A model generated the notes under the pieces. The model had not been told where the DNA came from. It ran no database searches and saw only the letters and a list, made by a program, of their open reading frames with translations. This document shows, piece by piece, positions 42,388-51,945 of a stretch of 64,000 bases of DNA. The stretch lies in NCBI RefSeq assembly GCF_030817655.1, contig NZ_JAUSZM010000004.1, positions 186,001-250,000 on the forward strand, given 5' to 3'. The DNA is from Streptomyces sp. V4I2 (GTDB lineage Bacteria > Actinomycetota > Actinomycetes > Streptomycetales > Streptomycetaceae). Made by a program: the position numbers and the translations under genes. Position 1 is the first letter of the stretch; each line of letters starts with the position of its first letter.

Positions 42388-42672
42388 ATGCCCAAGATCG
42401 CGCTGTCCGGAAAGCCCGGCGCGGGCAAGAGCACGCTTGCCCAGATGCTTGCCGAGGAATGGGAACAGGCGTGCGTGAAGTCGCTGACGGCGAAGCGCGG
42501 AGCGCCGCTGTATGAGCGGCATTCCATCGTGTACGCGACAGCCGGGGTCCTGTTGCTGGCCGGCGGCGTCCAGGACGGCCGTCTGGGCAGTGAGCTGCGG
42601 CGCTGGAAGGGAGCCGACTGGAGTCACGCGTTCCTCGGCCACATCCGCCCCGCCCGCGGAGAGAGCCGATGA
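42388..42672 (+). CDS. Short P-loop NTPase/kinase-like protein
   Basis: A 94-residue protein with an ideal AAGGAGGG ribosome-binding site before ATG 42388. It has Walker A (ALSGKPGAGKSTLAQMLAEE) and LYERHSIVYATAGVLLLAGG, resembling the first half of nucleoside/dephospho-CoA kinase-like proteins, which are usually about twice as long. The stop overlaps the next gene (ATGA). It may be a truncated kinase or a minimal regulatory P-loop protein; the good start and coupling suggest it is expressed. Confidence 0.65.
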   Translation: MPKIALSGKPGAGKSTLAQMLAEEWEQACVKSLTAKRGAPLYERHSIVYATAGVLLLAGGVQDGRLGSELRRWKGADWSHAFLGHIRPARGESR

Positions 42673-44018
42673 CCGGGAGCAACCCGCCCCTCATGCTCGG
42701 GTCCGCGGTTCACCACGGTGTCGCTGGCACCCGCGGCTTCGTCGTGGCCCCGGTGCGACACCTGCCCACCCGGGTGGGGCCGCCTGCCGGCGGGCCCCAC
42801 ATCCTGATCGCCCGCGACCTGACACCCGCAGACACAGCGGCACTGGACCTCACAGAGATCGCCGCGTTCTGCACGAGCGCCGGAGGCCCCACCTCCCACG
42901 CCGTGCAGGTTGCCTACAGTCTGGGCATCCCCACCGTGGTTGCTGCTGGGGACGGCGTACTGGCCGTCCCGGAGGGGCAGATGTGCGCCCTCGACGGCGG
43001 CACCGGCACCCTCTACGCCGGATTGGCGGGCAGTGGCCTGGACGCCGCGACCGCCTACCGGGACCGCGCCCTCGCACAGGCCCGAGTCCGCGCCGCCGGC
43101 GCCGGGGACGTACCGGTCACGCTGACCGGAACGATCACGCGAGCGTCTCAGGCTGCCGAGCTGCGCGCGGCCGGTGCCCACGGCATCGGTCTGTTCGCCA
43201 CCGAGCTGCTGTTCCTCGGCCGCGAACAGGACGTCGCCGACGAGGAACAGCACTACCGGGCCTACCGTGCGATCGCCCGTGCTGTCCCAGACGCGCCCGT
43301 GACGCTGCGCATGCTGGACATCGGCGGCGACAAGGACATGCCGGCGCTGAACCTGCCCCGCGAGGACAACTCTTTCCTCGGGATGCGGGGCCTGCGCCTG
43401 AGTCTGCGCCGGCCTGACCTGTTCCTGCCGCAACTGCGGGCGGCCTACCGTGCCGCACGCGACGACGGGGCCCGCTTCCGCCTGATGTTCCCGATGGTGA
43501 CCCACGTCGAGGAGTTCACCCAGGCCGCGCAGACGGCACGGGAGGTCCAAGCCGAGCTGGCGGCCCCCAGCCTCCCCCTGGGAGTGATGGTCGAGGTCCC
43601 GGCCTGCGCCCTGGCCGTCGACCGGTTCGTCGAGCACGTCGACTTCCTCAGCATCGGCACGAACGACCTCGCCCAGTACCTCTTGGCGACCTCACGCACG
43701 AATGCGGCCCTCGCCCACGACATCGATCCCTTGCACGTCGCCGTCACCCGCACCGTGCGGTCGGTGGCCAAGACCGGCGCCGCCAACGGCGTTGCCGTGT
43801 CCGCGTGCGGGGGGCTGGCCGGCGACCCCGTGGGCGCCGTCGTCCTGGCGTCCCTGGGCGTAACCGCCCTCACGGTCGCCGTTCCCTACCTCCCGGACGT
43901 GCGCGACGCACTGTGCCGGGCCGACGCATCCAGCCTGCGCACGATCCGCGACCACGCGCTCGACACCGGCGGCAGCCGGCATCTGCGGAGTCTGGTCACC
44001 TCGCTGCTCGGCCTCTGA
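42669..44018 (+). CDS. PTS enzyme-I-like PEP phosphotransferase lacking the HPr-binding domain
   Basis: A 449-residue protein resembling enzyme I of the PTS. It begins with the phosphohistidine domain (FCTSAGGPTSHAVQVAYSLG, H77) and has the PEP-binding TIM barrel (LRMLDIGGDKDMPALNLP, LRLSLRRPDLFLPQLRAA, GVMVEVPACALAVDRF, DFLSIGTNDLAQYLLATSRT, SACGGLAGDP with the conserved Cys). The helical HPr-docking subdomain that precedes the phospho-His in real enzyme I is absent. It therefore probably phosphorylates something other than HPr, perhaps a cluster intermediate. Translation is coupled to the P-loop gene. Confidence 0.85.
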   Translation: MTGSNPPLMLGSAVHHGVAGTRGFVVAPVRHLPTRVGPPAGGPHILIARDLTPADTAALDLTEIAAFCTSAGGPTSHAVQVAYSLGIPTVVAAGDGVLAVPEGQMCALDGGTGTLYAGLAGSGLDAATAYRDRALAQARVRAAGAGDVPVTLTGTITRASQAAELRAAGAHGIGLFATELLFLGREQDVADEEQHYRAYRAIARAVPDAPVTLRMLDIGGDKDMPALNLPREDNSFLGMRGLRLSLRRPDLFLPQLRAAYRAARDDGARFRLMFPMVTHVEEFTQAAQTAREVQAELAAPSLPLGVMVEVPACALAVDRFVEHVDFLSIGTNDLAQYLLATSRTNAALAHDIDPLHVAVTRTVRSVAKTGAANGVAVSACGGLAGDPVGAVVLASLGVTALTVAVPYLPDVRDALCRADASSLRTIRDHALDTGGSRHLRSLVTSLLGL

Positions 44019-44085
44019 GCAGACCGGCCACTTCCCGCCCCGCTCACCCGCCGTCACCGCAAGACGGTCCCGAAAGCGAGACACC

Positions 44086-45516
44086 GTGTCTTCACGCCCA
44101 CTGCAACCGGTCAGCATCCTGCTGGTCGGCGGCTGCGGCCACTGGGCCGCGGCCGAGAACCACTTACCCGCCATCCTCACCCTCAAAGAGCACGGCTACC
44201 CCGTCCGCGTGGCCGCCATCTGCGACCCTCGTGACCCCTACGACCAGGCACTCCTGGGGCACATGCCCTCCCTCCACTCCGTCGTGACGCAGGACCGCCC
44301 CGTGTGGGTCAAGCCCCAGCCGGGTGAGCCGACCGAAGCACTGGAGCGTCGCCTGCAGCAGGCCCACCGCGAGGACCACTTCGACGTGGTCGTCGTGGCC
44401 TGCGACCCCGTCGCCCACTTCCCCTACCTGAAGTGGGCGACGGACCAGGGCATCCACGTTCTGTGTGACAAGCCGATCATCTGCGTCGAGGACGCCGCCT
44501 TCAACCCCGACCGTGCCGCCGAGATCCGCCGCCGGTTCGACGCACTGCTCCGCACCCACCGCGCGCAGCCCGACCAACTCTTCGCGGTGCCCCTGCGGCG
44601 ACGCGCCAACGAAGCCTTCGTGCGCGCCGGCGCACTGATCCGGGACCTCCACGACACCCACAAGCAGTCCCTGACCATGGGTCATATCGACGTCTCAGGC
44701 GGCCACTTCCGCCTGCCCGAGGAGTACGCGCTGGGCAACGCGCACGGCTACACGCACGGCGTGGGTGCGCTCGCCTTCTCCAGCTACCACTACCTCGACG
44801 AAATGACCCGCTACCTCCTGCTCGCCCGCGGCCAGATCACCGGCCTGCGCCTGACCCTGCAGTACGTCCGCCGCGTCGGCGACCAACTGGCGAGCGGACT
44901 CAACGACGTCCTCGGCGCGCTCCTGCGGCCCCTTTCCGAGGCTGAGCTCCCCGACGTGGAACTCAGCGACCGCATCGCCCTGGCCGAGATGGACTTCGCC
45001 TTCACCGTGGAGCTGCTCAACTCCCAACAGCAGTCCCTCGGAGTCCTCACCTACAGCTTCACCTCCAACTCCTGCTCCAACCGCAGCGTGGGCGTGCTGG
45101 CCCGCGACGCCAAGAACACGATCGCCTACCGGGAGAAGGGGCGGATGTCGCAATACGTCATGGACCTGCACCAGGGCAACCTCCAGCACCTGCGCCTGAC
45201 CAAGAACGACGCGGTCGGCGAGGCCTACCGGATCCGCCTGGAGCACCGACGCAACCCGCTCGTCGGCGGCACAGGACGACTGGAGACCGTCTACGAAAAC
45301 GCCCACGACAACAGCGCCGTCACCCCCCAGGACATCACCGCGGCCTTCATCACGATGGCCGCCGGCGGCACCCCGGAACAGAACGTCACCGACAAGATCG
45401 CCTTCCTCGACGGACAGGCCCTCACCCACCGGGTGTTCGCCGCCATGTACGAGCTGATCGCGGCCCACCACCACGACGCGCGCCCCTGCCCGTCGGTCCT
45501 CGTCGAAATGCCCTGA
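44086..45516 (+). CDS. Gfo/Idh/MocA-family oxidoreductase
   Basis: A 476-residue protein from GTG 44086. The N-terminal Rossmann segment (VSILLVGGCGHWAAAENHLP), VVVVACDPVAHFPYLKWATD and the GIHVLCDKPI motif place it in the NAD(P)-dependent sugar oxidoreductase family, in which the Lys of the (E/D)KP motif is catalytic. It is longer than usual (about 350 residues), with extra loops after residue 170. The neighbouring sugar genes suggest an oxidised or reduced sugar or inositol substrate. Confidence 0.82.
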   Translation: MSSRPLQPVSILLVGGCGHWAAAENHLPAILTLKEHGYPVRVAAICDPRDPYDQALLGHMPSLHSVVTQDRPVWVKPQPGEPTEALERRLQQAHREDHFDVVVVACDPVAHFPYLKWATDQGIHVLCDKPIICVEDAAFNPDRAAEIRRRFDALLRTHRAQPDQLFAVPLRRRANEAFVRAGALIRDLHDTHKQSLTMGHIDVSGGHFRLPEEYALGNAHGYTHGVGALAFSSYHYLDEMTRYLLLARGQITGLRLTLQYVRRVGDQLASGLNDVLGALLRPLSEAELPDVELSDRIALAEMDFAFTVELLNSQQQSLGVLTYSFTSNSCSNRSVGVLARDAKNTIAYREKGRMSQYVMDLHQGNLQHLRLTKNDAVGEAYRIRLEHRRNPLVGGTGRLETVYENAHDNSAVTPQDITAAFITMAAGGTPEQNVTDKIAFLDGQALTHRVFAAMYELIAAHHHDARPCPSVLVEMP

Positions 45517-45548
45517 GCGCGGCCCATCCCGCAGACAAAGGAGCCACC

Positions 45549-47105
45549 TTGCACCCCCAAGGCGCCGTGGACCACGGCATCCTCTTCTACCCCCGCGGTG
45601 GATCGTCCCTGGTCGTGAAGTACCTGACGGAACAGCTCCGCGCCGCAGGACGCCCCGCCCGGGTCTTTGCAGGATCACTCGGCACAGCCGGGGCCTACTC
45701 GCACGCGTGGTCCTTCTACGATCCGGCCCATCTGATCGCCTCCGACTACAGTCCCGCTGTCGCCGCCCACACCGCCGGCCGGGACCCCCTGAAGGAACCC
45801 GTTCCCCTGCACCCCTCCTACGAAGACCGTGGCGACGTGCCGGACCGGCTCTTCGCCGCCGTGTCACCCCGCACCAAGACACTCATCGAGGACTACTGGA
45901 CGAGGCAGTTCGCCGCACACGACGCCGGCACGGGCGGCCTGCTCCACCTGCACCACCTCACACCGCAGTACGCCGCCGCCCGCCGCCTCGACCGCACCGT
46001 CGTGACAACCCTGCACGGCACCGAACTGAAGTTCCTCGACGCGGCCCAGCGCCGCATACGCCTGGCCGCCGCCCACGGCCTGACCGTCGCCGAACTTGGT
46101 CACCGCTTCCGGACGAACCCGCGCGCACTGCTGTCCCTCATCGGTCACCGCGACGAGACGGCCGCGCGCGACGCCGAGCAGCTGCTCCGCGACCGATGGG
46201 ACACCTGGACGCATGCCGGCTTCTGGACCGGGACCCTGCGGGAACACGCCCACAGCAGCGAGCGCATCATCGTCATCTCTGAGCAGGACCACATCCTCGC
46301 GCAGAGACTCCTCCACCTCCCCGACCAGCGGCTCGAAATCATTCCGAACGGGGTCGACACCACCCGCTTCAGGCCCGGCCCCACCCTCACCGACACCGAG
46401 AAACGCACCCTCCTGTGCCGCTGGCTGGTGCAGGACCCGCAGGGGTGGCTTCCCCACCACGGCCCCGGCACCATCGCCTACGCGCAGTCCGACATCGACC
46501 GCATGCTCCGCGACAGCGACGGCCGACGACGCCCCCTGCTGCTGTGGATGGGCCGCTTCCTGCGCTTCAAGCACCTGGACCTGCTCCTGCACAGCTTCGC
46601 TGCCCTCCGGCAGAGCGCACCCGTCCGCCCCGCCCTCCTCGTTCTGGGCGGCTACCCCGGCGAGTGGGAGGGCGAGCACCCGCACACCCTGGCCAGCCGC
46701 CTGGGCATCACCGACGACGTGTACTTCGCCGGATGGCGCCCCCACAGCGACCTGGCCGACGGCCTGAGGGCATGCGACCTGTTCACGGCCCCCTCCGTGG
46801 ACGAACCCTTCGGGCTGGTCTACCTGGAGGCGATGGCCTGCAAAACCCCCGTCGTCGCCTCGGCCAGCGGCGGCCCCCTCAGCTTCGTCCGACCCGGCGG
46901 GCCCCGGCCCACCGGGTGGCTACCCGCCCCCGGCAACACCGACGACCTGCACGCCACGCTGCTGAACGCCCTCACCCACCCTGAGGAGATAGCCCGCCGG
47001 GGACGCAACGCCCGTGACTTCGTCGTCCAGCACTACAGCTGGTCCACCATCGCCGACCGGTATGCGCAGATGTACGACCGCGTCCAGACAAGCGCCCCCG
47101 CATAA
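45549..47105 (+). CDS. GT4-family glycosyltransferase
   Basis: A 518-residue GT-B fold glycosyltransferase starting at TTG 45549 behind AAAGGAG. It has the N-terminal GILFYPRGGSSLVVKYLTEQ, the donor-side IIPNGVDTTRFRPG and LLWMGRFLRFKHLDLLLHSF blocks, and the EX7E motif EPFGLVYLEAM. An insertion of about 70 residues (RFRTNPRALLSLIGHRDETA region) precedes the C-terminal domain. It is in line with the other cluster genes (32-bp gap). Donor and acceptor are unknown; UDP-glucuronate is plausible given the downstream dehydrogenase. Confidence 0.88.
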   Translation: MHPQGAVDHGILFYPRGGSSLVVKYLTEQLRAAGRPARVFAGSLGTAGAYSHAWSFYDPAHLIASDYSPAVAAHTAGRDPLKEPVPLHPSYEDRGDVPDRLFAAVSPRTKTLIEDYWTRQFAAHDAGTGGLLHLHHLTPQYAAARRLDRTVVTTLHGTELKFLDAAQRRIRLAAAHGLTVAELGHRFRTNPRALLSLIGHRDETAARDAEQLLRDRWDTWTHAGFWTGTLREHAHSSERIIVISEQDHILAQRLLHLPDQRLEIIPNGVDTTRFRPGPTLTDTEKRTLLCRWLVQDPQGWLPHHGPGTIAYAQSDIDRMLRDSDGRRRPLLLWMGRFLRFKHLDLLLHSFAALRQSAPVRPALLVLGGYPGEWEGEHPHTLASRLGITDDVYFAGWRPHSDLADGLRACDLFTAPSVDEPFGLVYLEAMACKTPVVASASGGPLSFVRPGGPRPTGWLPAPGNTDDLHATLLNALTHPEEIARRGRNARDFVVQHYSWSTIADRYAQMYDRVQTSAPA

Positions 47106-47212
47106 AGACCACGGCCCCCGTGCAGTTGTGGAGCGCCGCGGATGAAGCGAGACGGACATCTGGACAGGCACGGAAAGCCCACGAATACCAACGAACAGAA
47201 GGAGAACCGAAC

Positions 47213-48013
47213 ATGACGGACCGTGAACTGGTCTCCGAAGTGAACAGGCGCGGGTACGCGGTCATCTCCACCCCAGTGACCGCTGGCGACCCGTTCGAGG
47301 CACACAAGCGCGTCGCCCAATCGCTGGGGCTGCCTGACGCCTATACACCTCTGCTCTACAGGGACACGGAAGTCCGTTCCGCGGTGGGCCAGGTGGGGCC
47401 GTACAACGAGATACCCCGGGACAGCACATCAGTGCCGCCGTGGTCCGAGAGGCCAGGGCAACGCTTCCATGTGGACGGGCTGCTGGAACCACTCGGCAAA
47501 ATCAAGACCACCGTTCTTCACTGCCTCACCCAGGCGCATTCCGGCGGCGAGACGGAGCTGTTCTTCTCCTGCGACGCCTTCATGGACCTGTCGGCGACCC
47601 ATGAGGAGGCCGCGCAGAGCCTTCTCCACCCTGCGGCCTTGACACGCTTCGCGACCATCTCGGAGTCAGCCCCCACCCGCCTACGCGCCACAGGGCCAGC
47701 CTTCGGCCGGGTAGACGGAGCACTGGCCACCCGCTTCTCGGACGGGCCGACCGAACTCTGGAACACCTCGGAGAACCCCGACCTGCAAAGGGCACTCGAC
47801 TACCTGCGCGGGCCAGCTCTGGAAACACATCGTGTGCAGGTCCGTCTCGCGCCGGGCGACATGCTGATCTTCCGAAACGACCGACTCTCACATCGCGGCT
47901 GCGCTTACCAGAATGGCGTTCACCCCCGCCGGCTCACACGTTCCATGTACAGAAGTGCACCGCGCCAGCGAACGTCCCACAGGTATAGCAAAGAACAGGT
48001 GCCCGAGACTTGA
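47213..48013 (+). CDS. 2-oxoglutarate/Fe(II)-dependent oxygenase (TauD/clavaminate synthase-like)
   Basis: A 266-residue protein with AGAAGGAGA before ATG 47213. The iron ligands appear as FHVDGLLEPL (His-x-Asp) and, near the C-terminus, FRNDRLSHRGCAY (His), followed by RRLTRSMYR, whose Arg may bind 2-oxoglutarate. It most likely hydroxylates or desaturates a product of the cluster. Confidence 0.8.
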   Translation: MTDRELVSEVNRRGYAVISTPVTAGDPFEAHKRVAQSLGLPDAYTPLLYRDTEVRSAVGQVGPYNEIPRDSTSVPPWSERPGQRFHVDGLLEPLGKIKTTVLHCLTQAHSGGETELFFSCDAFMDLSATHEEAAQSLLHPAALTRFATISESAPTRLRATGPAFGRVDGALATRFSDGPTELWNTSENPDLQRALDYLRGPALETHRVQVRLAPGDMLIFRNDRLSHRGCAYQNGVHPRRLTRSMYRSAPRQRTSHRYSKEQVPET

Positions 48014-48117
48014 TCGCCGCCTGCACGCAGGCCCGACACACAAGCTCGCAGCATGCTCTATGGTCGAACGCGGCTGGAGGGGCAGGGGGTCTCGACGCCA
48101 GAAGGGTGAACGGACCA

Positions 48118-49428
48118 ATGCTGGAGAAACGCCGAGTCGCTGTTTTCGGTGCGGGCTACATCGGCCTGGTGACCGGCGCCTGCTTCGCGCAGCTGGGGCA
48201 TGACGTCGTCGTCCGTGACATTCAAAAGGAGCGCATCGACATTCTCCAGAACGGCGGCCTCCCGATCCATGAGGACGGGTTGGGCGAGTTGATCGCGGAG
48301 AACGCCGACCGTCTGACGTTCACCCTCGACGCTGAGGAAGCCGTCCGGGATTCGGACGTCGTGTACGTGTGCGTGGACACCCCTCCAACACCGTCCGGAG
48401 ACGCCGACCTGTCCAGGATTTGGCAGGTCATCAGCACATTGCGCGAGGCCCGTCATCTGGCCGCGGTGGTGGTCAAGAGCACGGTTCCCGTGGGTACCGG
48501 TGCGCGGGTCAGGGCCGCGATGGACCGCGCGGGACTCCAGCACGTCGGGTACGCCTCGAACCCCGAGTTCACCGCAGAGGGACAGGCGGTGCGCGACTTC
48601 ATGCACCCCGACCGCGTGGTGATCGGTGCCGATGACCCCGAGATCGCGAAGCTGGTCGCGCAACTCCACGAGGGTGTGGACGGACCGGTCGTCGAGATGG
48701 ACATTCCGTCAGCGGAAATGGTGAAGCTGGCCGCCAACGCACTCCTGGCCACGAAGATCAGTTTTGCCAATGAGATCGCCACGATCTGCGAGGCGACAGG
48801 AGCCGACGTTGAGCACGTTGTTCAGGCGGTGGGCCTCGACCACCGGCTCGGACCTCACTACATGAAGCCCGGTGTGGGGTGGGGCGGCAGCTGCTTTCCC
48901 AAGGACTCCCGGGCACTGCGCGCCATGGCCAGCAATTCCGGGTACTCGTTCCAGATGCTCAGCTCCGTGATCGAGGTGAACGACCTCCAGCCGCGACGGG
49001 CTATCCAACGGTTGAAGGACGAGCTGGACGGCTTTCTCGCTGACCGGACCGTCGCTCTCTTGGGCATCGCTTTCAAGCCGGGAACGGATGACGTACGCGA
49101 GGCCCCGAGCACGATCCTCGCCTCCCGGCTCCTGGCCGAGGGTGCTGCGGTCCGCTGCTGGGACCCGCTCGCCCGCTCGCTCGATACCGCTCCGTGGTCG
49201 TCGACCACTCGTTACGCCACGCCTCTGGAAGCAATGACCGGCGCGGACGCGGTGATCATCGTGACGGACTGGCCGGAGCTGCGGGACGTCGCCTGGGACC
49301 GGGCTGCGGCCGCGATGACCCGCCCGTTGATGTTCGACGGACGCAATCTGCTCGAACCACAGCGGATGGGCTCGCTCGGCTTCACCTACATGAGCGTGGG
49401 CCGAAGAACCGTTCGTGGCACGGCGTGA
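48118..49428 (+). CDS. UDP-glucose 6-dehydrogenase family protein
   Basis: A 436-residue nucleotide-sugar dehydrogenase: RVAVFGAGYIGLVTGACFAQ (Rossmann), VCVDTPPTPSGDADLSRIWQ, VVKSTVPVGTGARVRAAM, YASNPEFTAEGQAVRDFMHP and the catalytic cysteine motif GWGGSCFPKDSRAL are all present. It should oxidise UDP-glucose (or a related sugar) to the uronic acid. The start is taken as ATG 48118; GTG 48106 is an alternative. It closes the cluster and a terminator hairpin follows at 49588. Confidence 0.92.
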   Translation: MLEKRRVAVFGAGYIGLVTGACFAQLGHDVVVRDIQKERIDILQNGGLPIHEDGLGELIAENADRLTFTLDAEEAVRDSDVVYVCVDTPPTPSGDADLSRIWQVISTLREARHLAAVVVKSTVPVGTGARVRAAMDRAGLQHVGYASNPEFTAEGQAVRDFMHPDRVVIGADDPEIAKLVAQLHEGVDGPVVEMDIPSAEMVKLAANALLATKISFANEIATICEATGADVEHVVQAVGLDHRLGPHYMKPGVGWGGSCFPKDSRALRAMASNSGYSFQMLSSVIEVNDLQPRRAIQRLKDELDGFLADRTVALLGIAFKPGTDDVREAPSTILASRLLAEGAAVRCWDPLARSLDTAPWSSTTRYATPLEAMTGADAVIIVTDWPELRDVAWDRAAAAMTRPLMFDGRNLLEPQRMGSLGFTYMSVGRRTVRGTA

Positions 49429-49587
49429 CGTGAGACCTCCGGCCCGTTCGGCGTCTCGCACGGCCGCCGTCCTCGCACGGCTGCGAGCCCGCGTGTAACG
49501 CGCCTGCTCGAACGAAGTCGCGCTTTCCCGCGACGACTTCATCCGCAGACCGCGCACGTCGGCAACGGGTGTGGCACCGTGGACCTC

Positions 49588-49629
49588 AGGCCGGGTCCCT
49601 CACTCCCCCCGTGGTGACGGACCCGGCCT
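49588..49629. terminator. Bidirectional terminator hairpin
   Basis: AGGCCGGGTCC and GGACCCGGCCT form a perfect 11-bp stem, with an inner TCAC/GTGA pairing. It lies between the convergent UDP-glucose dehydrogenase and DUF6207 genes and includes the last codons of the latter. The 150 bp between the dehydrogenase stop and the hairpin hold no gene. Confidence 0.7.
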
Positions 49630-49872
49630 CTTGCGCGCCGCCGACCAGAGCCCGCTCCGGCGGAGAGTCTCTGCGAGGCCCTGCCGCAGATCGACGTACA
49701 TGCGCACCCGCACGCCGGGCTGGCCGGGATCGCGGGTGGTGCGGTCGATGGCCGTGGCCCATGTCCGGGCGAGCGCGCTCTGGAAGGTGTTCACGGTGTC
49801 GTCGTCCCGGCCCGCCACATCGATGACGAGCAGGCCGGGTTCGGACAGATGCGTTTCTTGAATCGGGTCCAC
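49600..49872 (-). CDS. DUF6207 family protein
   Basis: A 90-residue protein typical of Streptomyces DUF6207: DPIQETHLSEPGLLVIDVAG, TFQSALARTWATAIDRTTRD, PGQPGVRVRMYVDLRQGL. The GTG at 49872 is chosen because family members usually begin MDPI; GTG 49926 would add 18 residues. No function is known. The 3' end lies in a terminator stem. Confidence 0.75.
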   Translation of the reverse strand: MDPIQETHLSEPGLLVIDVAGRDDDTVNTFQSALARTWATAIDRTTRDPGQPGVRVRMYVDLRQGLAETLRRSGLWSAARKRPGPSPRGE

Positions 49873-49976
49873 GTCTGTCAGTACGTGTTCGTGCACGGCA
49901 GGGTTCTCCGCAAGTGCCGGATTCACCCGACCGAGTTCGTCTCACGGCACCGTCGGGCGGACCGGCCGGGAGACCG

Positions 49977-51074
49977 TCATGGGGGCAGTCTCCTGCTGAA
50001 GCGCTCCATCGATCGGCGGGCGGAAGGCGACGCGTTGATCGCGAGGGCGGCGGGGTAGAGCACGTTGTGCCCGTACCGGGCCCGGGCACGGTCGGCGACG
50101 GCCTCGATCGCCAGCGGCTTGTCGTCGCGCTGGTCGAGGGTGAGTTGCCGAGTGGCCCGGTCGGCGGGGCGAAGGGCATCGGCGCGCAGTGCGATGCTGC
50201 GGACCCGGGCGCGCTGGAGACCGAGGGATTCGTAGACCGTGTACGCGGCGCGGGCCAGGAGGACGGTGTGCTGGGTGGCTTCGGGCAGGGTGCGGCTGCG
50301 GCGGGTGTCGCTCAGGTCGGCGTAGCGGACGGTGCAGGTCAGACCCGTCGCGATCTGGCCGGAGGCGCGGAGGCGGGCGCCGAGGTCGTCGGCGAGGGCG
50401 AGCAGGGCGCGCCGGTGCTGGGCGGGGTCGAGTTCGGCGCGGTCGAAGCGGTGCTCGGCGTGGATGCTCGCCGGCGTCGGGGTGGGGTCCACGATGGTGG
50501 TGTCGCGCCCGAGGGCGCGCTCGTGGAGGGCGCGGCCGGCTCGGGCGCCGAGGAGGCGCTGCAGGGTGAGCTGAGGGACGTCGGCGACGTCGCCGACGGT
50601 GCGCAAGCCGTACTCGGCGAGTGTCGCGGCCGCCTTTGCGCCCACGCCTGGCACCTCCCGGACCGGACGGGGCCGCAGGAACGCTGTGATCGCCTCGGGG
50701 GAGTCGTCGATAACAGTGCGCCGCCCGGGCGGGGTGAGCGCGCAGGCCATCGCCGCGAGCAGCCGGTTCGGCGCCGTACCTGCCGAACTGCGCAGGCCGA
50801 AGTAGGCGAGCACACGCAACTGAACGAGTTCGGTCAGCCCTCGGGCGTCGCGCTTGAAGTACGGAATCGCGCCGACGAGATCGAGCACAGCCATGTCCGG
50901 CTCGATCATCTGCACCCGCGGCGTGATGTTCTCCATCAGCCGACGCAGCCGCTCGGGGAGTTCCGCGTCGTGAACGGCCGGGATCTCGAAGCGGAGGTGG
51001 AGGACGTGTCGGGACCCCGGGCAACTGCATCCGATGCGCGATGCAGTTGCTCGTGAGCTGTCGGCCTGCGTCAT
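49977..51074 (-). CDS. ImuB-like Y-family polymerase homologue
   Basis: A 365-residue protein from ATG 51074 with GGAGA six bases upstream. It aligns with the DNA polymerase Y family but lacks the catalytic acids: the start is VLHLRFEIP where DinB has a metal-binding DxD-type strand, and PDMAVLDLVGAIPYF replaces the second acidic motif. The HhH-like segment REVPGVGAKAAATLAEYGLR and the little-finger-like region remain. This is the ImuB pattern: an inactive adaptor that links DnaE2 to the beta clamp in mutagenic repair. dnaE2 lies 870 bp upstream on the same strand. Confidence 0.82.
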   Translation of the reverse strand: MTQADSSRATASRIGCSCPGSRHVLHLRFEIPAVHDAELPERLRRLMENITPRVQMIEPDMAVLDLVGAIPYFKRDARGLTELVQLRVLAYFGLRSSAGTAPNRLLAAMACALTPPGRRTVIDDSPEAITAFLRPRPVREVPGVGAKAAATLAEYGLRTVGDVADVPQLTLQRLLGARAGRALHERALGRDTTIVDPTPTPASIHAEHRFDRAELDPAQHRRALLALADDLGARLRASGQIATGLTCTVRYADLSDTRRSRTLPEATQHTVLLARAAYTVYESLGLQRARVRSIALRADALRPADRATRQLTLDQRDDKPLAIEAVADRARARYGHNVLYPAALAINASPSARRSMERFSRRLPP

Positions 51075-51117
51075 CGTAGATCTCCGTGCTGGTGCCTGCC
51101 TGCCCTCAGTCCGCGAG

Positions 51118-51804
51118 TCACAGTTCAACCAGATAGCCGGGCTCGACCCCGTCAACGGTTTGGATTGCGGTGCCGGACGTGACCCACACAGACGTGGGCC
51201 GGTCGCCAACCGGGATCTGGAAGATCCCGTGTACCGGGCCTTTGCTTCCGGGGTTGATGCCGAACGTGGGCCCGGTCTGCCCCTTGCTGTTCCAATACTG
51301 TGCGTAGTCCGAGGCGATGTCGGTGTCCTTCTGGGTCTGGCTGTAGGCGACGTCCCCGACGTTGAGGCTGACCGGGTTGTCGGCGTTCCAGACCAACTCT
51401 CGCTTCCCGACGTTCACCGCTTCCATGGCGACGACGCAGTACTGCTTCCCGCCTTCCGGCGTCGGGCTCGATGTGGGTGCACCAACGGAGTCGGCGGCAT
51501 ACGCGATGACCGCAGGATCCAAAGGCTTCCCGCACGTCACGCTACGGACGGTGATCTGGAATTCGTCCTGCTGGCTGGTGTCCTTGAAGGAAATCGTGAT
51601 CTTGAACGGCTCCCCCTTCCGAGGCGTGCCGAGCACCTGCGCGCCGGGTGGGGCGCCGACGGGGGCACTGCTGCTTGCGACCTTGGACGGCGCGCTGCTT
51701 GGGCTGTCCGGTGCGGTGTTCGTGTCGTTGTCGGAGCAGGCCGTCATCGCCCCGAGCGCCATGGCCACACCGACGGCCAGCAAGGATCGTTCACGAGAAC
51801 TCAT
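51118..51804 (-). CDS. Putative lipoprotein (DUF4352-like)
   Basis: A 228-residue protein from ATG 51804 with AAAGGA upstream. The signal peptide RERSLLAVGVAMALGAMTAC ends at a lipobox Cys, followed by a Ser/Pro/Thr-rich linker and a beta-rich domain (KITISFKDTSQQDEFQITVR, CVVAMEAVNVGKRELVW) like the DUF4352 immunoglobulin-type fold. It is probably anchored to the outer face of the membrane. Its place between dnaE2 and imuB may be incidental. Confidence 0.82.
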   Translation of the reverse strand: MSSRERSLLAVGVAMALGAMTACSDNDTNTAPDSPSSAPSKVASSSAPVGAPPGAQVLGTPRKGEPFKITISFKDTSQQDEFQITVRSVTCGKPLDPAVIAYAADSVGAPTSSPTPEGGKQYCVVAMEAVNVGKRELVWNADNPVSLNVGDVAYSQTQKDTDIASDYAQYWNSKGQTGPTFGINPGSKGPVHGIFQIPVGDRPTSVWVTSGTAIQTVDGVEPGYLVEL

Positions 51805-51945
51805 ACGAATGTCCTTTGCCACGACGCTTGGGGACCCGTTTACATGCTGGTTTGCTACGCCCGTACCTGCGCGGTAGACGGGTGCGTCTGGAGCAACCCG
51901 GGCGGCGCCGGCCGCAGGGACAATTCGAATAGCCCGGCATGGTGA

